Origin: an uncultured Alphaproteobacteria bacterium
GTDB taxonomy: Bacteria > Pseudomonadota > Alphaproteobacteria > Puniceispirillales > Marisalimonadaceae
NCBI GenBank assembly: GCA_937142855.1
Contig: CAKZQZ010000007.1
Location: 1-34,955, forward strand
Reading direction: 5' to 3'
Length of the DNA: 34,955 nt
This document shows, in pieces, positions 7,845-15,513 of this stretch. Below the pieces are notes generated by a model. It saw only the letters and a program-made list of their open reading frames with translations, did no database searches and was not told where the DNA came from. Numbering within the stretch: position 1 is the stretch's first letter; every line of letters starts with the position of its first letter. The position numbers and the translations under genes are program-made.

Positions 7845-8927
7845 ATGTTAAACACAAAGTTTTTTAATAAATTAATTAGTATTATGAAAAAAATTAAATC
7901 TCCACATCTCGAGGTTAACGAAGATTGGTTAAGTTTAAGAAAAGAAGAAGCACTTCTTCCAGATCTACCTATAATTGACCCGCATCATCATCTATGGAAT
8001 GTCGGTTTTGGCAAATACTACGTTGAAGAATTGTTAAATGACATAAGTTCTTCTGGTCATAATGTTAAAGCAACTGTTTATATTATGAGTTCTTCTAACA
8101 CCAAATTATATTCTAAAGAAGGTCCTGAAGAATATAAAACTCTACCTGAAATAGAATTTGCAACCAAAGAAGGTAAAAGAAGTGATCTTTTTTACAATAA
8201 TACTGTTAAGGTGAACGCATCTATAGTTGGCTCATTGGATCTAACACATGGTGACAAACTAAAGCCTGTGATTGAAAAAGGAATTGAGTTTAGCGAGGGT
8301 CGCCTTAAAGGGATAAGAATGCTTTTAGCTTCTCATAGGGACCCCAGAATAACATCTGGTGCAGTGAGGTCGGATTTAGGGTTAATGCTCCATCCAAATT
8401 TTATTGAAGGAGCTAAATGTTTGCAAGAGGCTGGACTGTCCTTAGATTTTTGGATTTATCATACACAACTTAATGAAATGGAACAAATAGCAAAAGCTTT
8501 ACCTGATTTAAATATAATATTAAATCATATAGGTGGACCAATTCAGATAGGTGAATATGAAGGTAAACAAGCGCTTACTCATAGAGAGTGGAGACCTGCA
8601 ATGATGAGATTGTCACGTTTACCAAATATTCGCGTAAAATTAGGAGGTTTAGGGATGGCTCTAAATGGTGCTAAGTTTCATTTAAATGAAACCCCTCCAA
8701 GCTCTACTGAATTATCTGACACATGGAAACCATGGATATACGAAACAATAAATATGTTTGGCGTTGAAAGGTGTATGTTTGAAAGTAATTTTCCTGTTGA
8801 TAAAGGATCATGCAGTTATGGTTCACTCTGGAATGCTTTTAAAATTATTTCTAAAGAGATGTCACAAGACGAAAAAAATAAATTATTTTATGAAAACGCA
8901 TCTAATGTATACAAAATACAAATATAA
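7845..8927 (+). CDS. Amidohydrolase 2 family metal-dependent hydrolase (lactonase-like)
   Basis: 360 residues in a TIM-barrel amidohydrolase fold (Amidohydro_2). The metal-binding motif near the N-terminus is LPIIDPHHHLW (D45, H47, H49). Later family residues are His in ILNHIGGP, and an Asp in ESNFPVDKGS. The closest functional types are 2-pyrone-4,6-dicarboxylate lactonase and L-rhamnono- or L-fucono-lactonase, all lactone hydrolases; the particular substrate cannot be assigned. Neither the ATG at 7845 nor the one at 7884 (starting MKKIKSPHLE) has a clear Shine-Dalgarno sequence, and the later one may be the true start because the first 13 residues look unlike the family. It is followed after 25 bases by a flavin oxidoreductase gene. 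Confidence 0.86.
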   Translation: MLNTKFFNKLISIMKKIKSPHLEVNEDWLSLRKEEALLPDLPIIDPHHHLWNVGFGKYYVEELLNDISSSGHNVKATVYIMSSSNTKLYSKEGPEEYKTLPEIEFATKEGKRSDLFYNNTVKVNASIVGSLDLTHGDKLKPVIEKGIEFSEGRLKGIRMLLASHRDPRITSGAVRSDLGLMLHPNFIEGAKCLQEAGLSLDFWIYHTQLNEMEQIAKALPDLNIILNHIGGPIQIGEYEGKQALTHREWRPAMMRLSRLPNIRVKLGGLGMALNGAKFHLNETPPSSTELSDTWKPWIYETINMFGVERCMFESNFPVDKGSCSYGSLWNAFKIISKEMSQDEKNKLFYENASNVYKIQI

Positions 8928-8952
8928 CCATGGAACCTGTGAGGTCAGTTAA

Positions 8953-9981
8953 ATGCAAGTATCTATTCTTGAACAATCAGTATCTGTTGAAGGAAAACCT
9001 CACTCAATTACTATTCAGGAAAGTATTAACCTTGCTATAAAAGCAGAACAGTTAGGTTTCAAAAGATTTTGGGTGTCTGAGCATCATAATCACCCCACCA
9101 TAGTAGGGAGTGCTCCTGAGGTTTTAATGGCGGCAATAGCAACTAAAACAAAAAAAATAAGGATTGGAAGTGCAGGTATTATGTTACCCCATTATGCGCC
9201 CTTTAAGATTGCTGAACAATTCAAAGTATTAGAAGCTATTGCACCAAATAGAATTGATTTAGGTCTTGGTAGAGCTCCTGGTTCTGATGGAAGAACTGCC
9301 TTGGCGTTAAATCCTAATAGTAGAGAAGACAGTGAGCAATTCCCTAGTAATGTAAGAGATTTAATCGCATGGGTTTCTAATGAAAAATTATTAGAAGGAC
9401 ATCCCTTTAGGCATCTAGTCGCCCAGCCTGAAACTAAAACAAATCCTGAAATTTGGATGTTAGGAACTTCTAATTATGGAGCACAACTAGCTGCCTACCT
9501 TGGTCTTCCTTATTGCTTTGCTCATTTCATAACTGATGGTCAAGGCATGAAAAATGCTATTGACCTTTACAAATCTGAGTTTAGACCAAACAAGAATTTA
9601 AAAAAACCTTTAGTTAATGTATGTTTATGGGCCTTGACTGCTAATACCGAAGAAGAGGCTAAATACCTTTTTTCATCAAGAGCTGCATGGAAAATAGGAA
9701 GAAACTTTGGGCATTTAGAGCCAATAACTGACCCTGACAATGCAATAAATATTATCTATGATAATAATTGGGAAGAACAATATGAATTGATGTATAACAA
9801 ATCATTAGTTGGAGAAGTCAAACAAACTTGTGAAAAAATTTCTAATTTAGTTCAAGAAAATGAAATTGATGAAATCGCTATTTTGACTTGGTGTCACAAT
9901 GAGAAATCTCGGATTAAATCTTATGAATTGTTTGCAGACGGTTTTCAATTATCTTCTTATAATAAATTAGCAAAAGCTTAA
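8953..9981 (+). CDS. LLM-class (luciferase-like) flavin-dependent oxidoreductase
   Basis: 342 residues of the bacterial-luciferase TIM-barrel family, in the single-subunit group often named after MsnO8. Visible signatures are RFWVSEHHNHPTIVGSAPEV near residue 40, IRIGSAGIMLPHYAPFKIAE near residue 75 and the RIDLGLGRAPGSDGRTA segment near residue 105. It would use reduced FMN (or F420 in some relatives) to oxidise an organic substrate with oxygen, in the cytosol. TGAGGT lies about eight bases before the ATG. It directly follows the amidohydrolase gene and may act in the same route. The substrate is not assigned; members of this family are often mislabelled alkanal monooxygenase. Confidence 0.88.
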   Translation: MQVSILEQSVSVEGKPHSITIQESINLAIKAEQLGFKRFWVSEHHNHPTIVGSAPEVLMAAIATKTKKIRIGSAGIMLPHYAPFKIAEQFKVLEAIAPNRIDLGLGRAPGSDGRTALALNPNSREDSEQFPSNVRDLIAWVSNEKLLEGHPFRHLVAQPETKTNPEIWMLGTSNYGAQLAAYLGLPYCFAHFITDGQGMKNAIDLYKSEFRPNKNLKKPLVNVCLWALTANTEEEAKYLFSSRAAWKIGRNFGHLEPITDPDNAINIIYDNNWEEQYELMYNKSLVGEVKQTCEKISNLVQENEIDEIAILTWCHNEKSRIKSYELFADGFQLSSYNKLAKA

Positions 9982-10026
9982 CTGTAAATTGATTTCTAAA
10001 ATAAAGCTTTATATCAATATTTAAAG

Positions 10027-10032
10027 AAGGAG
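10027..10032 (+). promoter_or_regulatory. Ribosome binding site deciding a TTG start
   Basis: AAGGAG lies six bases before TTG at 10039. The consensus Shine-Dalgarno match fixes the start of the DUF3833 gene, which has no in-frame ATG before its hydrophobic leader. Confidence 0.7.
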
Positions 10033-10038
10033 ATACAA

Positions 10039-10638
10039 TTGTTTTCTAAAGAATTTATAAATAAATTAAGAATAATTTTCGTACTTTTCTTTTTTTTATC
10101 AATGAACGGGTGTAGTAAAATCGATATGAAACAATTTGAAAACAACATACCTAAATTAGATTTATTTAATTTTTTTGAAGGTAACACGATTGCCTATGGT
10201 ATTTTTGAGGATAGATTTGGAAATTTAAAAAGGCAATTTAGAGTTAATATTTCTGGTACAGTTGTGGACGAAACACTAATACTAGATGAAGATTTTTTGT
10301 ATGATGATGGTGAGAAAGCAAAACGTATTTGGAAAATCAAAAAAATCAGCACTCCAAACATAGTTTCATATGAAGGCGAAGCTGAGGACATCGAAGGCAA
10401 AGCGACTGGATCAATTTCTGGTAATGCACTTAACTGGTCATATGACATTTATTTAAACATCAAAGGATCTAATATTAAGGTTCATTTTAATGATTGGATC
10501 TATAAACAAAGTGAAAACTTAGCGATTAATCGGGCTTACGTAAGTAAATTTGGTGTTAATATTGGTTCAGTTACCTTAGTATTTCTAAGAGGAGAAACTG
10601 CAGCTCAAGTAGGAACTCTCAATCTTAAAAGCTGGTAA
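10039..10638 (+). CDS. DUF3833 family lipoprotein
   Basis: 199 residues starting at TTG. Residues ~10-24 form a hydrophobic leader ending in SMNGC, so C25 is the likely lipidated cysteine, although the lipobox is atypical at the -3 and -2 positions. The mature part, with FFEGNTIAYGIFEDRFGN and an abundance of beta strands, matches DUF3833, a family of unknown function. It is predicted to sit on the periplasmic face of a membrane. The next gene, six bases on, encodes an exported chalcone-isomerase-like protein, a pairing that recurs in proteobacteria and suggests a joint but unknown envelope function, perhaps in lipid or hydrophobic ligand handling. Confidence 0.85.
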   Translation: MFSKEFINKLRIIFVLFFFLSMNGCSKIDMKQFENNIPKLDLFNFFEGNTIAYGIFEDRFGNLKRQFRVNISGTVVDETLILDEDFLYDDGEKAKRIWKIKKISTPNIVSYEGEAEDIEGKATGSISGNALNWSYDIYLNIKGSNIKVHFNDWIYKQSENLAINRAYVSKFGVNIGSVTLVFLRGETAAQVGTLNLKSW

Positions 10639-10644
10639 TTCTTC

Positions 10645-11202
10645 ATGCGTTCAAAATTTTATATAATTTTTGCATTAATTCTTCTCTTATTTCCTAATTA
10701 TGCAAAATCAAATATAAATAACATACTAAAAGAAGATCAAAAAACACTAAACATTTTGAACAAATATTTTTCTAAACGATTTTTAGTTGGACAAGCCAAC
10801 TTTCAATTCATTTTTTGGAATATGTATGATGCAAAACTTATTTCTGAAACTGGTAAATATCCATCAAATAAGTTTGCTTTAATTTTAAAATATAATAGAG
10901 AATTTACAAAAAAAAGTGTTGTGGATGAAACTATTAATCAACTCAAAAAGCAAAAAAATTATAACATAAAAGAACTAGATGACGTAAAAGTACTTTTGAA
11001 TAAAGCTTTCCGAGATATAAAAAAGAATAATAAATTCATTGGTATTAAGAACAACAATCAAGCTATTTTTTATTTTCAAAACGAAAAGGTATTAGAAACA
11101 AAAAATATTGAGTTTATAAATCTTTTTTTTAATATTTGGTTAAGAAAAGATAGTCAAAACCCAAAATTTACCAATGAATTATTGGGTTTGTCTAAAGGAT
11201 AA
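10645..11202 (+). CDS. Exported chalcone-isomerase-like protein
   Basis: 185 residues. A signal peptide is clear at residues ~1-22 (hydrophobic FYIIFALILLLFP, then NYAKSN as a probable cleavage area). The mature part has the bacterial chalcone-isomerase-like core: FWNMYDAKLISETG, then FALILKYNREFTKKSVVDET, and a late FIGIKNNNQAIFYF strand pair. Plant chalcone isomerase chemistry is not expected; bacterial and fungal relatives of this fold bind fatty acids or have unknown roles. It follows the DUF3833 gene by six bases and ends four bases before yciB, so all three are probably one transcript. Shine-Dalgarno signal is weak. Confidence 0.78.
   Translation: MRSKFYIIFALILLLFPNYAKSNINNILKEDQKTLNILNKYFSKRFLVGQANFQFIFWNMYDAKLISETGKYPSNKFALILKYNREFTKKSVVDETINQLKKQKNYNIKELDDVKVLLNKAFRDIKKNNKFIGIKNNNQAIFYFQNEKVLETKNIEFINLFFNIWLRKDSQNPKFTNELLGLSKG
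11194..11199 (+). promoter_or_regulatory. Ribosome binding site deciding the yciB start
   Basis: AAAGGA lies seven bases before the ATG at 11207 and within the last codons of the preceding gene. It argues for 11207 and against an upstream in-frame ATG at 11174, which would overlap the preceding gene by 29 bases and add 11 non-homologous residues. Confidence 0.7.
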
Positions 11203-11206
11203 TAAT

Positions 11207-11746
11207 ATGCGATTAAGTGCATTTTTTTTTGAAATTGTCCCTTTGTCTGGTTTTTTCATTGGCACTCAATATTACAGCTTAATCATTGCGGCTATAATCT
11301 CATTAATTCTCGGCATCTTAGTAATGCTAATATTTTATGTATTAGAAAGACGTATTTCTAAATTTCAAATTTTTGGAATTTGTATGTCAGCTCTTTTTAC
11401 TTTTTTTGCTTATATATTTAATGATGAAGAGTTTGTTAAAATCCAACCAACAATTTTTAATGGTTTTTTTAGTGCTGTGTTATTAATTGGTATCTTTTAT
11501 AAAAAAGCTATGATGAAGCAGTTTTTTGGATCTCAATTTTCTCTTAATAATGATACTTGGCACAAATTAAGCCTAAGATGGGGATTGTTTTTTTTATTTC
11601 TTACAATCATAAATGAGTTAGCTTGGAGAAATCTTGAAACTCAAGACTGGGTTTTTATAAAAGTTTTTATATTAACCCCTTTAATAGGATTATTTATGCT
11701 TGCTCAACTACCACTTACTTTAAGAGGAAGAATTAATATTAAATAA
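11207..11746 (+). CDS. yciB: Inner-membrane septation-related protein YciB/IspA
   Basis: 179 residues from the chosen ATG, equal to the usual length of YciB. Five or so membrane helices are evident. The family motifs FFEIVPLSGFF near the N-terminus, NDDTWHKLSLRWGLFF in the middle and NELAWRN followed by WVFIKVF near the C-terminus are all present. YciB is an inner-membrane protein linked to envelope synthesis and septation in enterobacteria, interacting with elongation and division proteins; its molecular activity is not settled. The preceding exported chalcone-isomerase-like and DUF3833 genes are only 4 and 6 bases apart, which makes an envelope-associated operon plausible. Confidence 0.9.
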   Translation: MRLSAFFFEIVPLSGFFIGTQYYSLIIAAIISLILGILVMLIFYVLERRISKFQIFGICMSALFTFFAYIFNDEEFVKIQPTIFNGFFSAVLLIGIFYKKAMMKQFFGSQFSLNNDTWHKLSLRWGLFFLFLTIINELAWRNLETQDWVFIKVFILTPLIGLFMLAQLPLTLRGRINIK

Positions 11747-11794
11747 CTAATTTAAATAAATTAAACCACATTACGGTAGATGAATAAAAATAAT

Positions 11795-11799
11795 GGAGG
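11795..11799 (+). promoter_or_regulatory. Ribosome binding site supporting a GTG start
   Basis: GGAGG lies five bases before GTG at 11805, which begins the enolase-superfamily gene. The strong match makes this non-ATG start convincing. Confidence 0.65.
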
Positions 11800-11804
11800 A
11801 TTGA

Positions 11805-12959
11805 GTGAGCATTAAAATCAAAGATATAATTGTTCATGTAATAAAATCAGATTTAGATGTTCCTTTTGCTTTTTCACAAGGTTGGGTAACCAAAAGATCT
11901 GCGACGCTTGTAGAAATAATTACTAATGATGGTCTTACAGGTTGGGGAGAAGCTTTTTGTCAAGGCTTAGAACCTCCAGAAATTTCCGGAGCAGTTATAG
12001 AAACTGCCCTTAAACCTCTACTGATAGAACAATCGCCTCTAAATATAGAAGTCCTCTGGTATAAAATGTATAACGCCACTAGAGATTTTGGCAGAAAGGG
12101 TTCTGTTATATCGGGTATAAGCGCTATAGATATTGCTTTATGGGATATTTTAGGAAAATATCATAATCAACCTATTCACCAATTGTTAGGTGGAGCTTTT
12201 AGAACAAATATCAAACCTTATGCTACAGGTTTTTATAGAATTCATGGTCAAGGAGAAGCGAAAAGGCTAGCTGAAGAGGCATTACTACATTATGAGAATA
12301 ATTTTGACCATATGAAGGTAAAATTAGGATTTGGTATCCAAGATGACATTAAATGTATGGAGGCCATATATGACGTAATAGAAAATAAAAATGTTACTTT
12401 AATGATTGATACTAATCATGCTTATGGAAGATCAGAAGCATTAATTTTAGGTAAAGCCCTTAAGGATTATAACTTGCGTTGGTACGAAGAACCCGTTGTT
12501 CCTGAGGATATTCAAGGTTATAAAGAATTAAAATCAAAACTTGATGTGCCAATAGCAGGTGGCGAAAATGAACACACTTTATATGGTTTTAGATCTCTTT
12601 TTGAAAATAGAGCAATAGACATAGCTCAACCAGATATTGGGTCATGTGGAGGTATATCTGGCGCAAGACATATTATTAATTTAGCACAAAGTTTTGGTAT
12701 AGAAGTTAATCCACATGTATGGGGATCTGCAATTGCACAAGCAGCTTCTATACAGGTTATTGCCTCAATACCAAACACTCATCATTCTGTCTTTACTCGA
12801 TCGCCAATTTTAGAATATGATCAGTCTAACCATCCTTTCAGGATAGAATTACTTAAGACACCCCTTGAATTAGATAATGGTATGGTTAATGTTTCTACAA
12901 AGCCTGGTCTAGGAATTGATATAAATATGGCTACGATCAACAAATATAAATGTAACTAA
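11805..12959 (+). CDS. Enolase superfamily enzyme, mandelate racemase/muconate lactonizing group
   Basis: 384 residues with a complete set of the superfamily residues: the KxK pair K171/K173 in HMKVKLGFG, D202 in LMIDTNHAY, E228 in RWYEEP, E254 in AGGENEH, D277 in QPDIGSCGG and H304 in NPHVWGSA. The KxK base plus the His-Asp dyad assigns it to the mandelate racemase subgroup, whose members include racemases and sugar-acid dehydratases. A dehydratase for an aldonic or aldaric acid is the commonest function of such proteins in marine bacteria, but that is inference. It starts at GTG with GGAGG five bases upstream, and is followed after 15 bases by an alpha/beta hydrolase gene. Confidence 0.88.
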   Translation: MSIKIKDIIVHVIKSDLDVPFAFSQGWVTKRSATLVEIITNDGLTGWGEAFCQGLEPPEISGAVIETALKPLLIEQSPLNIEVLWYKMYNATRDFGRKGSVISGISAIDIALWDILGKYHNQPIHQLLGGAFRTNIKPYATGFYRIHGQGEAKRLAEEALLHYENNFDHMKVKLGFGIQDDIKCMEAIYDVIENKNVTLMIDTNHAYGRSEALILGKALKDYNLRWYEEPVVPEDIQGYKELKSKLDVPIAGGENEHTLYGFRSLFENRAIDIAQPDIGSCGGISGARHIINLAQSFGIEVNPHVWGSAIAQAASIQVIASIPNTHHSVFTRSPILEYDQSNHPFRIELLKTPLELDNGMVNVSTKPGLGIDINMATINKYKCN

Positions 12960-12974
12960 TTAAGAAATTATAAA

Positions 12975-14087
12975 ATGATTGAATTAATAGATCCTATAAT
13001 AAAGTCATATAAAATACATATATCAACAGGTTTAAATGTTCATTATTTAGAAGCTTCAAAAAATAGAAAAAGTATAATCAAACAACCCACTGCCCTTTTA
13101 CTTCATGGCTTCCCAGAATTAAGTTTTAGTTGGCGTAAAATAATGCCAATTTTAGCTAATGAAGGCTTTAGAGTTATAGCACCTGACTTAAGAGGATATG
13201 GCTTAACTTCAGGTGGCACTAAAGAATATAATGCAGACATATCGGAGTACAGGTTATTAAGCCTAGCAACTGACATACTTAGTCTATTAAGCGCTCTTAA
13301 AATAAACAAAATTGATTTATTAGTAGGTCATGATGCTGGTTCATCCGTGGCTGGCACGTCAGCTTTGATTAGACCTGACATATTCAAATCTGTTGTAATG
13401 ATGAGTGCACCTTATACAGGCGCTCCAAATATAGAAAGTGATCTATTGTATCAAGATCCTATTCATAAAGATTTAGAAAATTTAAATCCACCAAGAAAAC
13501 ACTATCAATGGTATTACTCAACTCCTGAAGCCAACAAGCATATGCATTTAGACAAAAAACAGCTGCATAAATTTCTTAGAGCTTATTATCATATGAAAAG
13601 TGCCGATTGGAAAGAAAATAATCCATATGAATTAGATTCTTGGACTGCTCAAAATCTAGCTAAAATGCCGGAGTATTACATCATGAAATTAGATCAAACA
13701 ATGGTTGAAGCAGTCATGTCTCAGTTTCCACAAGGTAATAGTTATGATAATTGGTTAAGCGATAAAGAGTTGGAAGTTTATTCTAATAGTTTCTTCAAGA
13801 ACACCTTCCAACCTGCTCTTAATTGGTATAGATGCATGACTTCCCCTTACCAAAACAGTGACTTAAGAGTTTTTTCAAATAAAAAAATTGAAATACCATC
13901 ATGTTTTATTGCTGGAGAAAAAGACTGGGGAATTTTTCAAAAACCAGGAGCTTTAGACAAAATGGAAAATGATTTATGCATTAATTATTGTGGTAGACAT
14001 ATACTACAAAATGCAGGACATTGGGTTCAGCAAGAAAACCCTGATGATGTGTCAAAAACATTATTAAATTTTTTTGAACATCAATAA
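12975..14087 (+). CDS. Alpha/beta hydrolase, epoxide hydrolase/dehalogenase-like
   Basis: 370 residues of the alpha/beta-hydrolase fold. The oxyanion-hole segment LLLHGFPELSFSWRK (from residue 41) and APDLRGYG are typical of epoxide hydrolases and haloacetate dehalogenases. The nucleophile elbow reads VGHDAGS, with Asp (D120) in place of Ser, as in those enzymes, and the catalytic His is in NAGHWVQQENP near the C-terminus. An Asp nucleophile implies an ester intermediate with an epoxide or alkyl halide. Length is above the usual 290-330 because the cap region is larger. It lies between the enolase-superfamily gene (15 bases) and the EamA transporter gene (21 bases). Confidence 0.87.
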   Translation: MIELIDPIIKSYKIHISTGLNVHYLEASKNRKSIIKQPTALLLHGFPELSFSWRKIMPILANEGFRVIAPDLRGYGLTSGGTKEYNADISEYRLLSLATDILSLLSALKINKIDLLVGHDAGSSVAGTSALIRPDIFKSVVMMSAPYTGAPNIESDLLYQDPIHKDLENLNPPRKHYQWYYSTPEANKHMHLDKKQLHKFLRAYYHMKSADWKENNPYELDSWTAQNLAKMPEYYIMKLDQTMVEAVMSQFPQGNSYDNWLSDKELEVYSNSFFKNTFQPALNWYRCMTSPYQNSDLRVFSNKKIEIPSCFIAGEKDWGIFQKPGALDKMENDLCINYCGRHILQNAGHWVQQENPDDVSKTLLNFFEHQ

Positions 14088-14108
14088 TAATAATATTTAG
14101 GAAGAATT

Positions 14109-15014
14109 TTGAACTTTTCTTTATCTGGAAATCTTTTCAAGGGTATTGGAATAGCAAGTATTGGTGCATTGATTTTATCTCCAGATGTTCTTTTCATGAG
14201 ATGGTCTGAAATGGATGTTTGGTCTATGCTTACTTGGAGAGGGATTCAGATGGGTATCATCTTAATTATATTTTCGAGTTGTTTTAAGGTTTTTAGAATA
14301 AATTTTAAAAATATACTATCTCCAATTGGTTTTAGTATTATTTGTTGCCAGATTATTAGTTCATTTTTTTTCACATATGGAATTGCAGAAACTTCAGCAT
14401 CTCTAATATTATTTACTTTGGCAACGTCACCTATATTTGCCTCTATATTCTCTACGCTTATACTTGGCGAAAAAACATCTAGAGCCACTTGGATTACTGC
14501 ATGTTTTGCTCTAATAGGTGTTGGTGTTTCTGTAGCTAATGGTGATGATGTTCTTAATGCTCCAGGAGGAAGTGTTTTAGTAGGAACTTTATGTGGAATT
14601 GGAGCAGCAGCATCTTTAGGCTTAAGCTTAGTTTTATTAAGACACAAACCAAATATACCAGCTATGACTGTAACAGGTATAAGTGCACTAGGTAATGGAA
14701 TAATAGGACTGTTAATTGTTTCTCCACACTTACTATTTGAAGGAGACATAATTGCTATTTCTTTATCTGGTTTAATTATATTACCAATTTCTTTTGCTTG
14801 CCTAACTTTTGCAACTCGTTATACACAAGCACATAACATTGGCCTACTTATGTTGTTAGAAACAGCGCTTGGACCCTTTTGGGTTTGGTTAGGAACTAAT
14901 GAAACACCTAATATATTTATGATTTTTGGAGGTGTGGTTGTTATAAGCAGCCTTGCTTATTATATCTTATTCGATCAAATTAAAATTACTTTTCCAAAAA
15001 AAATTGATAATTAA
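14109..15014 (+). CDS. EamA/DMT family transporter
   Basis: 301 residues with ten predicted membrane helices arranged as two EamA repeats. The first repeat ends with the typical IFASIFSTLILGEKTSR pattern and is followed by TWITACFALIGVGVSV; the second carries TFATRYTQAHNIGLLMLLETALGPFWVWL. Family members export or import amino acids, purines and other small metabolites; substrate unknown. The start is TTG at 14109, backed by AGGA about six bases before; no ATG precedes the first helix. It is the last gene of the run with the enolase-superfamily and hydrolase genes and may carry their substrate. It faces the HIT gene with only 13 bases between stop codons. Confidence 0.88.
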   Translation: MNFSLSGNLFKGIGIASIGALILSPDVLFMRWSEMDVWSMLTWRGIQMGIILIIFSSCFKVFRINFKNILSPIGFSIICCQIISSFFFTYGIAETSASLILFTLATSPIFASIFSTLILGEKTSRATWITACFALIGVGVSVANGDDVLNAPGGSVLVGTLCGIGAAASLGLSLVLLRHKPNIPAMTVTGISALGNGIIGLLIVSPHLLFEGDIIAISLSGLIILPISFACLTFATRYTQAHNIGLLMLLETALGPFWVWLGTNETPNIFMIFGGVVVISSLAYYILFDQIKITFPKKIDN

Positions 15015-15027
15015 AGTTAATTAAATA

Positions 15028-15426
15028 TCAAACTACAAACTTACTAACTAATTCTGATCTATATTTTTTTGTTTTTTCATCAAGATAATTAAAGTCCATG
15101 CCCCAAACAGGTCCTGGCCATGCAGTATCATCTATTTTTCTTAAGACAACGTGTAAATGTAATTGAGAAACTACATTACCTAACATTCCAATATTTACTT
15201 TGTCATACTTTTCTGCAGTTTTGATAAACTTGCCTAATTCAATAGCAAAGTTCATTAAGTAATTCCTTTCATTTATATTTAAATCACTTAATTCAATTAA
15301 ATTAGCTTTATTAGGTATTAAAACTATCCAAAAAAAATCTTTTGCATTCATAAGTCTTACTTGGAAATTTTCTAAATTTTTTATTAAAAAGGTATCTTTT
15401 TCTAATCTCTTATCTAATTTAAACAC
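15028..15426 (-). CDS. HIT domain protein
   Basis: 132 residues, one HIT domain. The signature is SQLHLHVVLR, so the third His pair position is H90 and H92 while the first canonical His is Gln (Q88). This Q-variant is found in a branch of the family common in alphaproteobacteria, which also carries the downstream DTAWPGPVWG segment seen here. HIT proteins hydrolyse or transfer nucleotidyl groups from dinucleoside polyphosphates or adenylated compounds; H90 would be the general nucleophile site region. The gene is monocistronic, with the promoter region shared divergently with the M20 hydrolase gene (87 bases), and converges on the EamA transporter gene. Confidence 0.87.
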   Translation of the reverse strand: MFKLDKRLEKDTFLIKNLENFQVRLMNAKDFFWIVLIPNKANLIELSDLNINERNYLMNFAIELGKFIKTAEKYDKVNIGMLGNVVSQLHLHVVLRKIDDTAWPGPVWGMDFNYLDEKTKKYRSELVSKFVV

Positions 15427-15513
15427 TTCAAATTCCTATTAAATTCATTTAACTTAATTTTAATATGTCACAATTTATTAAGCTAATTAATGTCTAAGTA
15501 AAAGGATATTCGA

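Noticed and set aside
11174-11206. Upstream ATG extending the yciB protein by 11 residues
   Set aside because: It overlaps the preceding gene by 29 bases and lacks a ribosome site, while the ATG at 11207 has AAAGGA at ideal spacing and gives the exact family length.
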